Positions 13,915-22,394 are shown, numbered from the stretch's first letter. The stretch is DNA of 38,344 nt from Nitrogeniibacter sp050293885 (GCA_050293885.1 JBNKNO010000032.1:1-38344), one strand, 5' to 3'. Notes: generated from the sequence alone by a model not told the origin. Numbers and translations: made by a program.

Positions 13915-14238
13915 ATGATCAACCTGACTCCTGCTGCCGTCAAAGCAGTCGAACGCTTCATTCGCGGTTCTGAAACCCCTGTGTCCGGCCTGCGCCTGGT
14001 GGTGTCGGGCGGCGGCTGTTCCGGTCTGCAATACGGCATGAAGCTCGAGGCCGAAAAGGCCGACGACGACTGGGAACTGGAGATCGACAACATCAAGGTG
14101 TTCGTCGATCCGATGACCATGCCGATGATCGACAACGTCACCATCGACTTCGTCGACACGCTGACGCACACCGGCTTCAAGTTCGACAACCCGAACGCCG
14201 CCGGCAGCTGTGCCTGCGGTGAGTCCTTTTCTGTCTGA
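13915..14238 (+). CDS. iscA: Nif-type IscA/HesB Fe-S assembly protein
   Basis: A 107-residue A-type Fe-S carrier, the nif-linked IscA (IscA-nif), which takes part in cluster assembly with NifU and NifS. The three conserved cysteines are in place: Cys35 (GGGCSGLQYG), Cys99 and Cys101 (GSCACGESF). The HesB signature around the C-terminus is complete. The ATG at 13915 has GGAGA 6 bases upstream. It is the first gene of a NifA-controlled operon and nifU follows after 14 bases. Confidence 0.94.
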   Translation: MINLTPAAVKAVERFIRGSETPVSGLRLVVSGGGCSGLQYGMKLEAEKADDDWELEIDNIKVFVDPMTMPMIDNVTIDFVDTLTHTGFKFDNPNAAGSCACGESFSV

Positions 14239-14252
14239 CGGGAGCGCACATC

Positions 14253-15146
14253 ATGTGGGAATACTCAGACAAGGTGCGTGAGCACTTCTTCAGTCCGCGC
14301 AACTCGGGCCCCCTCGAAGAAGCCAACGGTATCGGCGACGTCGGTTCGATCCAGTGCGGCGATGCGCTGCGTCTCATGCTCAAGGTGGCGCCGGAGACCG
14401 AAGTCATCCTCGACGCGCACTTCCAGACCTTCGGCTGCGGCTCGGCGATCGCGTCGTCGTCGGCGCTGACCGAGATGATCAAGGGGCTGACGCTGGACGA
14501 GGCACTCAAGGTGTCGAACCAGGACATCGCCGACTACCTCGACGGCCTGCCGCCAGAGAAGATGCATTGCTCGGTGATGGGCCGCGAAGCCCTGCAGGCG
14601 GCCGTGGCCAACTACCGCGGCGAGGAATGGGTTGACGACCACGAGGAAGGCGCGCTGGTGTGCAAGTGCTTTGCCATCGACGCGGTGATGATCGAGGACA
14701 CGATCCGCGCCAACAATCTCAAGACGGTGCAGGACGTGACCCACTACACCAAGGCTGGTGGCGGCTGTGCGGCCTGCCATGAAGGCATCGAGGAAATTCT
14801 CGCCAAGGTCATGGGCGAGACCGCCAGCGGCGCCGAAGTGTCGCCGCCGACCGAAGCCGAAGCGGTACTTGCGGCCGCAGCGCCGGCCAGGAAACTCACC
14901 CTGGTGCAAAAGATCAGGAAGATCGAGGAAGTGCTCGAAGAAGTCCGTCCGACCTTGCAACGGGATCATGGCGATGTCGAACTGGCTGACGTGCAGGGCA
15001 AGAAGATCTACGTCCATCTGAAAGGCGCCTGTTCGGGTTGCATGATGGAAGCGGCGACCCTGGGCGGCATTCAGGCCAAGATGATCGAAGCCCTCGGCGA
15101 GCTGGTGCAGGTGTTGCCCGATTCGCACATGCCGGTCGAAGCCTGA
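14253..15146 (+). CDS. nifU: NifU, Fe-S cluster scaffold for nitrogenase
   Basis: NifU builds [2Fe-2S] and [4Fe-4S] clusters for nitrogenase from sulfur supplied by NifS. The full-length, three-domain form is present with 297 residues. The N-terminal IscU-like scaffold has Cys35, Cys62 and Cys106. The central ferredoxin-like domain holds a permanent [2Fe-2S] cluster with Cys137, Cys139, Cys172 and Cys175. The C-terminal Nfu domain has CSGC (Cys260, Cys263). A variable linker (about 190-212) joins the last two. All key residues are kept. A GC-rich repeat separates it from nifS. Confidence 0.97.
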   Translation: MWEYSDKVREHFFSPRNSGPLEEANGIGDVGSIQCGDALRLMLKVAPETEVILDAHFQTFGCGSAIASSSALTEMIKGLTLDEALKVSNQDIADYLDGLPPEKMHCSVMGREALQAAVANYRGEEWVDDHEEGALVCKCFAIDAVMIEDTIRANNLKTVQDVTHYTKAGGGCAACHEGIEEILAKVMGETASGAEVSPPTEAEAVLAAAAPARKLTLVQKIRKIEEVLEEVRPTLQRDHGDVELADVQGKKIYVHLKGACSGCMMEAATLGGIQAKMIEALGELVQVLPDSHMPVEA

Positions 15147-15149
15147 TGT

Positions 15150-15275
15150 ATATGGCCCCCACGCTCGCTACGCTCGCTGCCCCCCGAGGGGGCTGCGGCG
15201 CCCTTGGGGCGGCCCGGCTGGCGCCGTGGCCGGCCCCCACGCTCGCAGCCGCCCTTTGGGGTGGCCTTACAGACG
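15150..15275. repeat. GC-rich repeat between nifU and nifS
   Basis: The stretch from CCCCCACGCTCGCTACGCTCG (trimmed) through the CCCCCCGAGGGGGC hairpin and CGCCCTTGGGG resembles the complement of 9083-9137 inside the MITE-like element. CCCCCACGCTCGCAGC recurs at about 15236, so part of the unit is repeated within this stretch. The ribosome binding site GGAG (15279-15282) of nifS lies just after it. Repeats of this style are dispersed in related genomes, as I recall them. Confidence 0.6.
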
Positions 15276-15291
15276 GTCGGAGAAATACACC

Positions 15292-16501
15292 ATGAAGCCC
15301 ATCTACCTCGACAACAACGCGACCACCCGGGTCGATCCCGCGGTGGTCGAGGCCATGCTGCCCTTGTTCACCGAGCATCTTCGGCAATGCCTCGTCCATG
15401 CACGCTTTCGGCTCGCAGGTCGGCCGCGCGCTGAAGGCCGCTCGCGGTCAGGTGCAGGCCTTGATCGGCGCCGAGCACGACTCGGAAATCATCTTCACTT
15501 CCTGCGGCACCGAGTCGGACTCCACCGCCATTCTCTCGGCGCTCAAGGCGCAGCCGGAACGCAACACGGTGATCATCACCGCGGTCGAGCATCCGGCCAT
15601 CCTCAGTCTGGGCGAGTGGCTGGAAAAAGAGGGCTACATCGTCCACAAGCTCAAGGTCGACAAGCGTGGTCAGATCGACATGGATGAGTACAAGTCGATG
15701 CTGCACGATCGCGTCGCCGTGGTCTCGGCGATGTGGGCCAACAACGAGACCGGCACCATTTTTCCGGTCGAGGAAATGGCCGAGATCGCCTCGAGCAAGG
15801 GCATCATGTTCCACACCGACGCAGTGCAGGCGGTCGGCAAGATTCCCATCGACCTGAAGAACACCAGGATCGACATGTTGTCGCTGTCGGGGCACAAGCT
15901 GCATGCCCCGAAGGGCATCGGCGTGCTCTACCTGCGCCGTGGCTGCCGCTTCCGTCCGCTGCTGCGCGGCGGGCACCAGGAGCGCGGGCGCCGTGCCGGC
16001 ACCGAGAACTCGGCGGCCATCGTCGGCCTCGGCAAGGCCTGCGAGCTGGCCATGCAGCATCTGGCGGCGGAGAACACGCAGGTGAAAGCGCTGCGCGATC
16101 GCCTGGAGAAAGGCATTCTCAGCCAGATCAGCCACTGTTTCCCGACCGGGGACGTGACGAATCGCTTGCCCAACACCAGCAACATCGCGTTCGAGTACAT
16201 CGAGGGCGAGGCGATCCTGCTACTGCTCAACAAGCTGGGCATTGCCGCCAGCTCGGGGTCGGCGTGTACCTCGGGTTCGCTGGAGCCGTCGCACGTGATG
16301 CGCGCCATGGGCATTCCCTACACCGCCGCCCACGGCACCATCCGCTTCTCGTTGTCGCGTTGGAATACGGCCGAGGAGATCGACCGGGTCATTGCCGCGG
16401 TGCCGCCCATCATCGAGCAGCTACGCAAGCTATCGCCCTACTGGAATGGGGACGCGCCGGCAGACTCGCCGGAAGAGGCCTTTTCGCCCACTTACGCGTA
16501 A
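15292..16501 (+). pseudogene. nifS: NifS cysteine desulfurase, interrupted by a one-base frameshift
   Basis: NifS is the PLP-dependent desulfurase that provides sulfur to NifU. The start MKPIYLDNNATTRVDPAVVEAM is intact but then the frame is lost: TTC-GGC-AAT is preceded by an extra C at about 15379 (GAG CAT C TTC GGC). Removing that one base joins TEH to FGNASSMHAFGSQVGR and gives a normal 402-residue NifS. The catalytic parts lie after it in the second frame: the PLP lysine in SLSGHKLHAPKG, and the active cysteine in SSGSACTSGS. Left as written, the first 30 residues are separated and the remaining frame opens at ATG 15398. The draft-quality assembly makes a base-call or consensus error the likeliest cause; a true mutation would cripple this copy. 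Confidence 0.9.
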
Positions 16502-16516
16502 GCACAGCCACCAATG

Positions 16517-16550
16517 CAAAACCCCGGCACCAGGCCGGGGTTTTGTTTTT
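16517..16550 (+). terminator. Rho-independent terminator after nifS
   Basis: CAAAACCCCGGC (16517-16528), loop ACCAG, and GCCGGGGTTTTG (16534-16545) form a perfect 12-bp stem followed by a T-run. It ends the iscA-nifU-nifS operon. The symmetric A/T flanks also let it work for the convergent gene on the minus strand. Confidence 0.93.
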
Positions 16551-16565
16551 CGAAGCGTGTGCCGA

Positions 16566-17003
16566 TCAGGCGCCCAGTTCGTAACGCAGCAAACCGCGTT
16601 TGCCGGTGCCCAGCTTCATGGCGTGCTCTTCGACGTCGCCGCCGGAGCACAACTGCAGTTTGTATTCTCCCGCCGGCAGCGGGCCGAGGGTGATGTTGCC
16701 ATGGGCGCGGGCGAGCAGGATGCGCCGACCTTCGGCGTCCATCACCTTCACCTGAATGGGCTTTTCGGCCACTTCCTTGCCCGCAGTCAGCGCCGGGCGC
16801 AGTTTGAGCGGGAACAGTTCTGCGTGCAGCTCGTCCTCCGCGCTTTGGCGCGCACTGCGCTTGCCCGCCTGAGAACTGAGGGCCGCGCGTTCCGTGAGTG
16901 TCGGCGCGGGCGCCGTGGCCGCGCTGGCGGCCGTGGGAACAGCAAGCGCCATGGCGGCGGTGCCGATGAATTTGCGAACGTTCGCATCCGATTTGCGGGT
17001 CAT
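16566..17003 (-). CDS. Secreted small protein, unrecognised
   Basis: 145 residues starting MTRKSDANVRKFIGTAAMAL, a signal peptide likely cut after TAASA (about residue 28). The mature part has a lysine/arginine-rich helix, then a beta-rich domain (IQVKVMDAEGRRILLARAHGN ... GPLPAGEYKLQLCSGGD) that recalls the beta-sandwich of carboxypeptidase-regulatory domains. This resemblance is only by eye. AGGAG lies upstream of the ATG at 17003, so the longer frame to 17072 is not used. It is convergent with nifS across the shared terminator. Confidence 0.75.
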   Translation of the reverse strand: MTRKSDANVRKFIGTAAMALAVPTAASAATAPAPTLTERAALSSQAGKRSARQSAEDELHAELFPLKLRPALTAGKEVAEKPIQVKVMDAEGRRILLARAHGNITLGPLPAGEYKLQLCSGGDVEEHAMKLGTGKRGLLRYELGA

Positions 17004-17157
17004 GCAATGCTCCTGGGTCGCTGCGGTATTCCGTTGTGCCGCAGCGATATCAACGTTGATCAACGAGAACATGGGGGCGGGTCAGCAGGATTCAACCCCC
17101 ATTGCCGATAAACGGAACGCAAATGTGACCGGTGGCCGGATGCCAAGTTCGCCGCAC

Positions 17158-17169
17158 TTACAATTGTAA
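17158..17169. promoter_or_regulatory. Palindrome TTACAATTGTAA upstream of gmk
   Basis: A perfect 12-base dyad, with a further ATTACA at 17177-17182, in the AT-rich part of the 277-base gap between the secreted-protein gene and gmk. It may be an operator or part of a promoter. I could not place a convincing -35/-10 pair. The rest of 17004-17280 shows nothing else. Confidence 0.3.
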
Positions 17170-17280
17170 AGAAATCATTACAAAAGCCAGCCGGGCGCCG
17201 CCGTGAAACGCCGCCGTCCGGCTGTCGTCGCATGCGCGAAACGCGCTAGACTTGGCGCTTGTCCAATGAGTGAGGCGCAC

Positions 17281-17895
17281 ATGCCAGGCACCCTGTTCAT
17301 CGTCACCGCACCCTCCGGCGCCGGCAAAACCACCCTCGTGCAGGGGCTGCTCAAGGCCGATGCCGATGTCCAGCTATCCGTTTCCTACACCACGCGGGCA
17401 CCACGACCCGGCGAGGCGGATGGGCGCGAGTACCACTTTGTCGACGCGAGCCGCTTTCGCGAGTTGCGCGATGCCGGTGAGTTTCTGGAGTGGGCGGAGG
17501 TGCATGGCAACTNNNNNNNNNNNNNNNNNNNNNNNNNNNNNNNNNNNNNNNNNNNNNNNNNNNNNNNNNNNNNNNNNNNNNNNNNNNNNNNNNNNNNNNN
17601 NNNNNNNNNNNNNNNNNNNNNNNNNNNNNNNNNNNNNNNNNNNNNNNNNNNNNNNNNNNNNNNNNNNNNNNNNNNNNNNNNNNNNNNNNNNNNNNNNNNN
17701 NNNNTAATTGTCCGTCGACTGCTTGGCGCGCGTGACGAGATGCGCCATGTGTCGGAGTTCGATTACGTTATAATTAACAATGAATTGCCCGAAGCATTGG
17801 ATGACATGGTGGCCGTCGTGCGTGCCGCCAGGTTGCGCTACACCAATCAGCATGCCCGGCAACTTGCCTATTTCGATTTCCTTGAGAAGGACTGA
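17281..17895 (+). CDS. gmk: Guanylate kinase (contains a sequence gap)
   Basis: Guanylate kinase phosphorylates GMP to GDP. The P-loop APSGAGKTT is near the N-terminus, followed by VSYTTRAPRPGEADGREYHFV, the GMP-binding region. The C-terminal part ARDEMRHVSEFDYVIINNELPEAL is typical of the family. The middle, about 64 residues, is N. The total length of 204 residues is normal. GTGAGG at 17270-17275 supports the ATG at 17281 over the ATG at 17266. The order gmk-rpoZ-spoT is the standard proteobacterial arrangement. Confidence 0.93.
   Translation: MPGTLFIVTAPSGAGKTTLVQGLLKADADVQLSVSYTTRAPRPGEADGREYHFVDASRFRELRDAGEFLEWAEVHGNXXXXXXXXXXXXXXXXXXXXXXXXXXXXXXXXXXXXXXXXXXXXXXXXXXXXXXXXXXXXXXXXXIVRRLLGARDEMRHVSEFDYVIINNELPEALDDMVAVVRAARLRYTNQHARQLAYFDFLEKD
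17513..17704. other. Assembly gap (192 N) inside gmk
   Basis: A run of N with no duplicated flanks, unlike the three other gaps. The coding frame resumes correctly on the far side and the protein length is normal, so the estimated gap size is close to right. Confidence 0.95.
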
Positions 17896-17901
17896 AGGTT
17901 C

Positions 17902-18117
17902 ATGGCCCGTATTACCGTTGAAGACTGTCTGAAACAAATCCCGAACCGTTTCCAGCTCACGCTGGCGGCCACCTACCGTGCCCGTCAGATCACCATCGGC
18001 AGCGACCCGCAGGTGGAACTGGACAAATCCGACAAGGACAAACCGACTGTGATCGCCCTGCGCGAAATCGCCGCTGAAAAGGTGGGTCTCGAGATCCTCA
18101 ACCGGGGGCAGGCCTGA
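17902..18117 (+). CDS. rpoZ: RNA polymerase omega subunit
   Basis: 71 residues starting MARITVEDCLKQIPNRFQLTLAA, the omega signature. The core TYRARQI and the segment KPTVIALREIAAEKVG are conserved. It helps assemble and stabilise RNA polymerase, and in proteobacteria forms part of a ppGpp site, which fits the spoT gene next to it. It starts 6 bases after gmk. Confidence 0.97.
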   Translation: MARITVEDCLKQIPNRFQLTLAATYRARQITIGSDPQVELDKSDKDKPTVIALREIAAEKVGLEILNRGQA

Positions 18118-18169
18118 CGCCCCGCTAGGGGTGCCAGGGCCGGGTCGATCGTGAATGAGGTAGTCTTTC

Positions 18170-20365
18170 GTGGATATCGGCCGACCCATCCCCGCGCCCT
18201 TTGCGCCCCCCGAGTCCAGCGTCCCTTCGCTGGATTTCGAGCGTCTGCGCGCAAAAATCTCGACCTATCTGCGGCCCGAAGATATCGGCCGCATCGAGAG
18301 CGCATACCACTTTTCACGTAACGCCCATCAGGGGCAATACCGCACCAGCGGCGAGCCCTACATCACCCATCCGGTGGCGGTGACCGAGCTGGTCGCCGAC
18401 TGGAATCTCGACCCGCAAGCCCTCATGGCAGCCCTCCTTCACGACGTGATGGAGGACACCCAGGTCACCAAGGAAGAGCTCACCGAACGCTTTGGCAAGG
18501 TGACCGCCGAACTGGTCGACGGCTTGTCGAAACTCGACCGCATCGAATTCCGCTCCAAGGAAGAAGCGCAGGCGGAGAACTTCCGCAAGATGTTGTTGGC
18601 GATGGCGTCCGATCTGCGCGTCATCCTCATCAAACTGGCCGATCGACTGCACAACATGCGCACGCTGGACTATGTGCGCCCGGCCAAGCGCAAGCGCATT
18701 GCCGCCGAAACCCTCGAAATCTACGCGCCGATCGCCAATCGGCTGGGGCTCAACCAGCTGTACCGGGAGCTGCAGGAACTGTCGTTCATGCACAAGCACC
18801 CGCTGCGCTGTCAGGTGCTGTCCAAGGCAATCGCCGCCGCGCGCGGCAACCGCCGAGAGTTGGTGAGCAAGGTGCTTACGGCACTTGAAGGTCGTTTGCC
18901 GCAATGGGGCATTTCGGCCGAGATTCAGGGACGCGAAAAGCACCTCTACGGTATCTACCGCAAGATGGTGGAAAAGCATCTGAGCTTCTCGCAGGTGCTC
19001 GACATCTACGGCTTTCGGGTCATCGTGCCCGACGTGCCATCGTGCTATCTCACGATCGGCGCCTTGCACGCGCTGTACAAGCCGGTGCCCGGCAAGTTCA
19101 AGGACTACATTGCCATCCCCAAGGCCAACGGCTACCAGTCACTGCATACCACGCTGATCGGGCCGTACGGCACGCCGGTGGAGGTGCAGGTGCGCACCCG
19201 GCAAATGCACCATGTGGCCGAATCGGGGGTGGCCTCGCACTGGCTGTACAAGGACGACGAATCCAGTCTGTCGGAGCTGCACCAGAAGACACACTCGTGG
19301 CTGCAGTCGCTCATCGATCTGCAGTCGGCGTCGGCCGAAGCCACCGAGTTTCTCGAGCACGTCAAGATCGACCTGTTTCCCAGCGACGTGTACGTGTTCA
19401 CGCCGCAGGGCCACATCCTCTCCCTGCAACGCGGCGCCACGCCCGTCGACTTTGCCTACGCGGTGCACACCGACATTGGCAACCGCTGTGTGGCCTGCCG
19501 GGTCAATGGCGATCTGGTGCCGCTGCGCACCGAACTGCGCAATGGCGATCAGGTCGAGATCATCACCGCGGCCCATGCCGGCCCCAACCCGGCATGGCTC
19601 AGCTATGTGCGTACCGGCAAGGCGCGGGCGCAGATTCGTCACTATCTCAAGACGGCGCAGCAGGATGAATCCGTCGCGCTGGGCGAGCGCCTGCTCAATC
19701 AGGCGCTGCGCCCGCACGGGCTGGCGCTGGGGCTGATCAGCACCTTCGCCTGGGACCGCTTCCTGCGTGATCGCGGCGTGCGTACCCGGCGTGAGATCTT
19801 TTCGGATCTGGGGCTGGGCAAGCGGCTCCCGGTCATTGTGGCGCGGCGCCTGGCGCAGGCGCAGGACATGGAATCCGGCCGTCCCGACGTGATCAAGCCG
19901 AAGCCGCCCGGGGCGGTGCTCATTCGCGGCTCGGAAGGTGCGGCGGTGCAGCTCGCACGCTGCTGCCACCCGATTCCGGGCGACGAAATCGTGGCCACGG
20001 TTCGCAAGGGCCAGGGGCTGGAAGTGCACGTGCACGATTGTCCTGCCGTTGCACGATTGCGCAGCGACCGCGGCCGATGGATCGACGTGGGCTGGGAGCC
20101 CGTCGTCGACCGGCTGTTCGAAGCGTCGATCCGCGTGGTCACCATCGACAACCGTGGCGTACTCGCCCGCGTGGCGGCCGCCATTGCCGATGCCGAGGGC
20201 AACATTCTCAATGTGGACATGGATTCCGAGCAGGCGCCCTACACGGTGCTGAACTTCAACCTGGAAGTGGCCGACCGCAAGCATCTGGCGCGGGTCATTC
20301 GCCATGTGCGCGTGCAACCGTCGGTGACGCGCGTGTCGCGACTCAAGGCCGAAATCAAACGCTAG
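18170..20365 (+). CDS. spoT: Bifunctional (p)ppGpp synthetase/hydrolase SpoT
   Basis: 731 residues with all expected parts. The N-terminal HD hydrolase has His67 (ITHPV), His91-Asp92 (LLHDVMEDT) and the LIKLADRLHNMRTL motif; all residues needed for hydrolysis are intact. The RelA/SpoT synthetase domain follows (KHLYGIYRKM ... FKDYIAIPKANGYQSLHTT), then the TGS domain (VYVFTPQGHILSLQRGATPVDFAYAVHT), the helical and zinc-finger-like region with CCHPIPGDEI, and the C-terminal ACT domain (RVVTIDNRGVLARVAAAIAD). This is the stringent response switch. The start is GTG with GAGG 9 bases upstream. Confidence 0.96.
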   Translation: MDIGRPIPAPFAPPESSVPSLDFERLRAKISTYLRPEDIGRIESAYHFSRNAHQGQYRTSGEPYITHPVAVTELVADWNLDPQALMAALLHDVMEDTQVTKEELTERFGKVTAELVDGLSKLDRIEFRSKEEAQAENFRKMLLAMASDLRVILIKLADRLHNMRTLDYVRPAKRKRIAAETLEIYAPIANRLGLNQLYRELQELSFMHKHPLRCQVLSKAIAAARGNRRELVSKVLTALEGRLPQWGISAEIQGREKHLYGIYRKMVEKHLSFSQVLDIYGFRVIVPDVPSCYLTIGALHALYKPVPGKFKDYIAIPKANGYQSLHTTLIGPYGTPVEVQVRTRQMHHVAESGVASHWLYKDDESSLSELHQKTHSWLQSLIDLQSASAEATEFLEHVKIDLFPSDVYVFTPQGHILSLQRGATPVDFAYAVHTDIGNRCVACRVNGDLVPLRTELRNGDQVEIITAAHAGPNPAWLSYVRTGKARAQIRHYLKTAQQDESVALGERLLNQALRPHGLALGLISTFAWDRFLRDRGVRTRREIFSDLGLGKRLPVIVARRLAQAQDMESGRPDVIKPKPPGAVLIRGSEGAAVQLARCCHPIPGDEIVATVRKGQGLEVHVHDCPAVARLRSDRGRWIDVGWEPVVDRLFEASIRVVTIDNRGVLARVAAAIADAEGNILNVDMDSEQAPYTVLNFNLEVADRKHLARVIRHVRVQPSVTRVSRLKAEIKR

Positions 20366-20433
20366 GGCGGCGGGGCACTGGCGCTCGGACGCCGGTTTGC
20401 CTACAATTCGCCGGCTCGACTCAGGAGAGAAAG

Positions 20434-20622
20434 ATGGCGCTGTACGAATCCGAACACACGAAATTCATGCGGGAGTGGATGGAAAAGCACCCCGAAGAAG
20501 CGCAGGAGCAGCAGGAAGGCCGCGCGCTGTGGTGGGACAAGCCGCAAGACACCGACGCCCGCAAGCGCCAGAACGCGGCCAAGGTGCCGGTCAAGCCTTA
20601 CTACTACCAGACCGACGAATGA
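20434..20622 (+). CDS. DUF3460 family small protein
   Basis: A 62-residue soluble protein, start MALYESEHTKFMREWMEKHP, middle EGRALWWDKPQD, end VKPYYYQTDE. This matches the DUF3460 family, small proteins of betaproteobacteria with unknown role, often next to spoT or the DnaQ-like gene. AGGAGAGA lies upstream of the ATG. The C-terminal tyrosine cluster is a family trait. Confidence 0.85.
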   Translation: MALYESEHTKFMREWMEKHPEEAQEQQEGRALWWDKPQDTDARKRQNAAKVPVKPYYYQTDE

Positions 20623-20626
20623 TCGT

Positions 20627-22252
20627 TTGCCCGCGGTGGTGCGCCAGCGCGCCGCGGCCATTGCAGTGACGCTTCCCCAACGACTGGCGGTCGTCGACCT
20701 CGAAACCACCGGGGCCCACCCGGTGCGCGACCGCATCACCGAAATCGCCATCCTGCGGATCGAAGACGGCCGCGTCGTCGAGCGCTGGTCGTCGCTCACC
20801 AATCCCGGCGTGCATATTCCCGCCACCATCCAGAATTTCACCGGCATTACCGACGCCATGGTGGCCGATGCGCCGGCGTTCGAAACACTGGCCGATGCGG
20901 TGTGGGCCTTGCTGGACGACGCTGTCTTCGTCGCCCACAACGCGCGCTTCGACTACGGCTTTCTCAAGAATGCGTTCGAACGCATGGGGCGCAAGTTCGA
21001 TGCCTCCGTGCTGTGCACCGTCAAGCTCTCCCGCGCCTTGTACCCGGCACATCATCGCCACGGCCTCGACGCCATCATCGAGCGCCATGGGCTGACCTGC
21101 GAAGCGCGTCACCGTGCCATGGGCGATGCGCAGGTGCTGTGGCAGTTCCTCGAGCTGGCCGCTGCCGCCTTCCCCGAACCGAATCTCGCCAACGCCATCG
21201 ACCGCGCCATGAAGCGCCCCTCGCGCCCGCCGGGTNNNNNNNNNNNNNNNNNNNNNNNNNNNNNNNNNNNNNNNNNNNNNNNNNNNNNNNNNNNNNNNNN
21301 NNNNNNNNNNNNNNNNNNNNNNNNNNNNNNNNNNGCCGCTGCCGCCTTCCCCGAACCGAATCTCGCCAACGCCATCGACCGCGCCATGAAGCGCCCCTCG
21401 CGCCCGCCGGGATTGCCCGAAGGGGTGCTGGAGGGTTTGCCGGACAGCCCTGGCGTGTATTTCTTCTATGGCGAAAACGACTTGCCGCTCTACATCGGCA
21501 AAAGCAAGCGCATCCGTGCCCGGGTGATGTCGCACTTTGCCGCCGATCGCATGAACGGCAAGGAGGCCGAACTGGCGCGCCAGGTGCGCCGGGTGGAGTG
21601 GGAGCAGACGGCGGGCGAACTGGGTGCGCTACTGCTCGAGGCCTGCCTGGTCAAACACCACAAGCCCTTGCACAACCGCATGCTGCGCAAGAACGACGAG
21701 GTATTCGGCCTGCGTGTGGCACCGAGCAACAAGCGCAAGGCGACGGTGCTCGAACGCGTGCCGCTGGCCGCTTCCGATCCGCGCGAATGGACCGACGTGT
21801 TCGGCGCTTTTCGCACCAAGAAGGAAGCCGACAATCTACTGCGCGAATTGGCCATGCTCTACAAACTGTGTCCGCGCCGACTGGGGCTGGAACCGGGACG
21901 CACAGGCGCCTGCATGGCCCATCAGATGAATCGCTGCGCTGGCGTGTGCGCGGGCAAGGAGAGCACCGACGCGCACGATGAACGCCTGATCGGCGCGCTC
22001 TCGGGCAAGGGCGTCAAGCCCTGGCCATGGGCCGGCCCGGTGTGCGCGGTGGAGCACGACATCGACACCGATCGCCGTGAGTTCCACGTGCTCGATGCCT
22101 GGTGTTATCTGGCGACCGTCACCACCGAGGCCGATGTCGCCGATGCCTTGTCGGGCGCGACCTACACCTTCGACATCGACATCTACCGACTGCTGCTGCG
22201 CTGGTTCGATGCCGGCGCACATCGCCAGACGGTCGTCCCGATCACGCGCTGA
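20627..22252 (+). CDS. DnaQ-like 3'-5' exonuclease fused to a GIY-YIG nuclease (interrupted by an assembly artefact)
   Basis: An N-terminal DEDDh exonuclease (DLETTG, then HNARFDYGFL, then HRAMGDAQ) is joined to a C-terminal GIY-YIG domain (PGVYFFYGENDLPLYIGKSKRIRARV) of the UvrC/Cho type. The combination suggests a repair or proofreading nuclease. A false repeat with 99 N adds 59 residues in the linker, so the real length is about 482 residues. The starts possible are TTG 20627 or GTG 20636, 20639 or 20666; no ribosome site decides. Starting at GTG 20666 (TLPQRLAVVDLETTG) would begin at the catalytic domain. Confidence 0.88.
   Translation: MPAVVRQRAAAIAVTLPQRLAVVDLETTGAHPVRDRITEIAILRIEDGRVVERWSSLTNPGVHIPATIQNFTGITDAMVADAPAFETLADAVWALLDDAVFVAHNARFDYGFLKNAFERMGRKFDASVLCTVKLSRALYPAHHRHGLDAIIERHGLTCEARHRAMGDAQVLWQFLELAAAAFPEPNLANAIDRAMKRPSRPPGXXXXXXXXXXXXXXXXXXXXXXXXXXXXXXXXXAAAAFPEPNLANAIDRAMKRPSRPPGLPEGVLEGLPDSPGVYFFYGENDLPLYIGKSKRIRARVMSHFAADRMNGKEAELARQVRRVEWEQTAGELGALLLEACLVKHHKPLHNRMLRKNDEVFGLRVAPSNKRKATVLERVPLAASDPREWTDVFGAFRTKKEADNLLRELAMLYKLCPRRLGLEPGRTGACMAHQMNRCAGVCAGKESTDAHDERLIGALSGKGVKPWPWAGPVCAVEHDIDTDRREFHVLDAWCYLATVTTEADVADALSGATYTFDIDIYRLLLRWFDAGAHRQTVVPITR
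21158..21411 (+). other. Scaffolding artefact: 99 N with duplicated 77-base flanks
   Basis: Bases 21158-21234 are repeated exactly at 21335-21411, either side of N at 21236-21334. The offset is 177 bases. This is the pattern of two contigs that overlap by an assembler k-mer and were joined with a fixed gap. The true DNA has one copy. Confidence 0.95.
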
Positions 22253-22263
22253 ATCCGCCTGAA

Positions 22264-22280
22264 TGCACCGTTCTGGTGCA
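22264..22280 (+). promoter_or_regulatory. NtrC-like dyad upstream of napF
   Basis: TGCACC-GTTCT-GGTGCA is a perfect match to the NtrC dyad consensus, and is nearly the same as the site at 3759-3775. I found no sigma-54 -24/-12 pair between it and napF. It may therefore be a transcript-end hairpin of the exonuclease gene, without T-run, or a site for another regulator. Confidence 0.4.
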
Positions 22281-22316
22281 ATTATCACCATTTGTGTTCG
22301 CGCAGGGTTCGCCACC

Positions 22317-22330
22317 TTGACGTGTGTCAA
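22317..22330 (+). promoter_or_regulatory. FNR/ANR/Dnr-type box upstream of napF
   Basis: TTGAC-GTGT-GTCAA is a close match to the TTGAT-N4-ATCAA anaerobic box. It is 65 bases before the napF ATG. A class II start would fall near 22365. This suggests the nap operon responds to low oxygen or nitrogen oxides. Confidence 0.7.
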
Positions 22331-22394
22331 AGCGATCTCCCTTGACGGGGTGTCCAATCGAAACCCTGACAGCTTGTAGGGCTTTGAAACAATC

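Noticed and set aside
21335..21411. Apparent domain repeat in the exonuclease, and like repeats in NapA and NapH
   Set aside because: The copies are identical, sit either side of N runs and share the 177-base offset, so they are assembly artefacts.
22280..22394. Sigma-54 promoter for nap
   Set aside because: I looked for GG-N10-GC in this stretch because of the NtrC-like dyad and found none with a fitting -24/-12 sequence.
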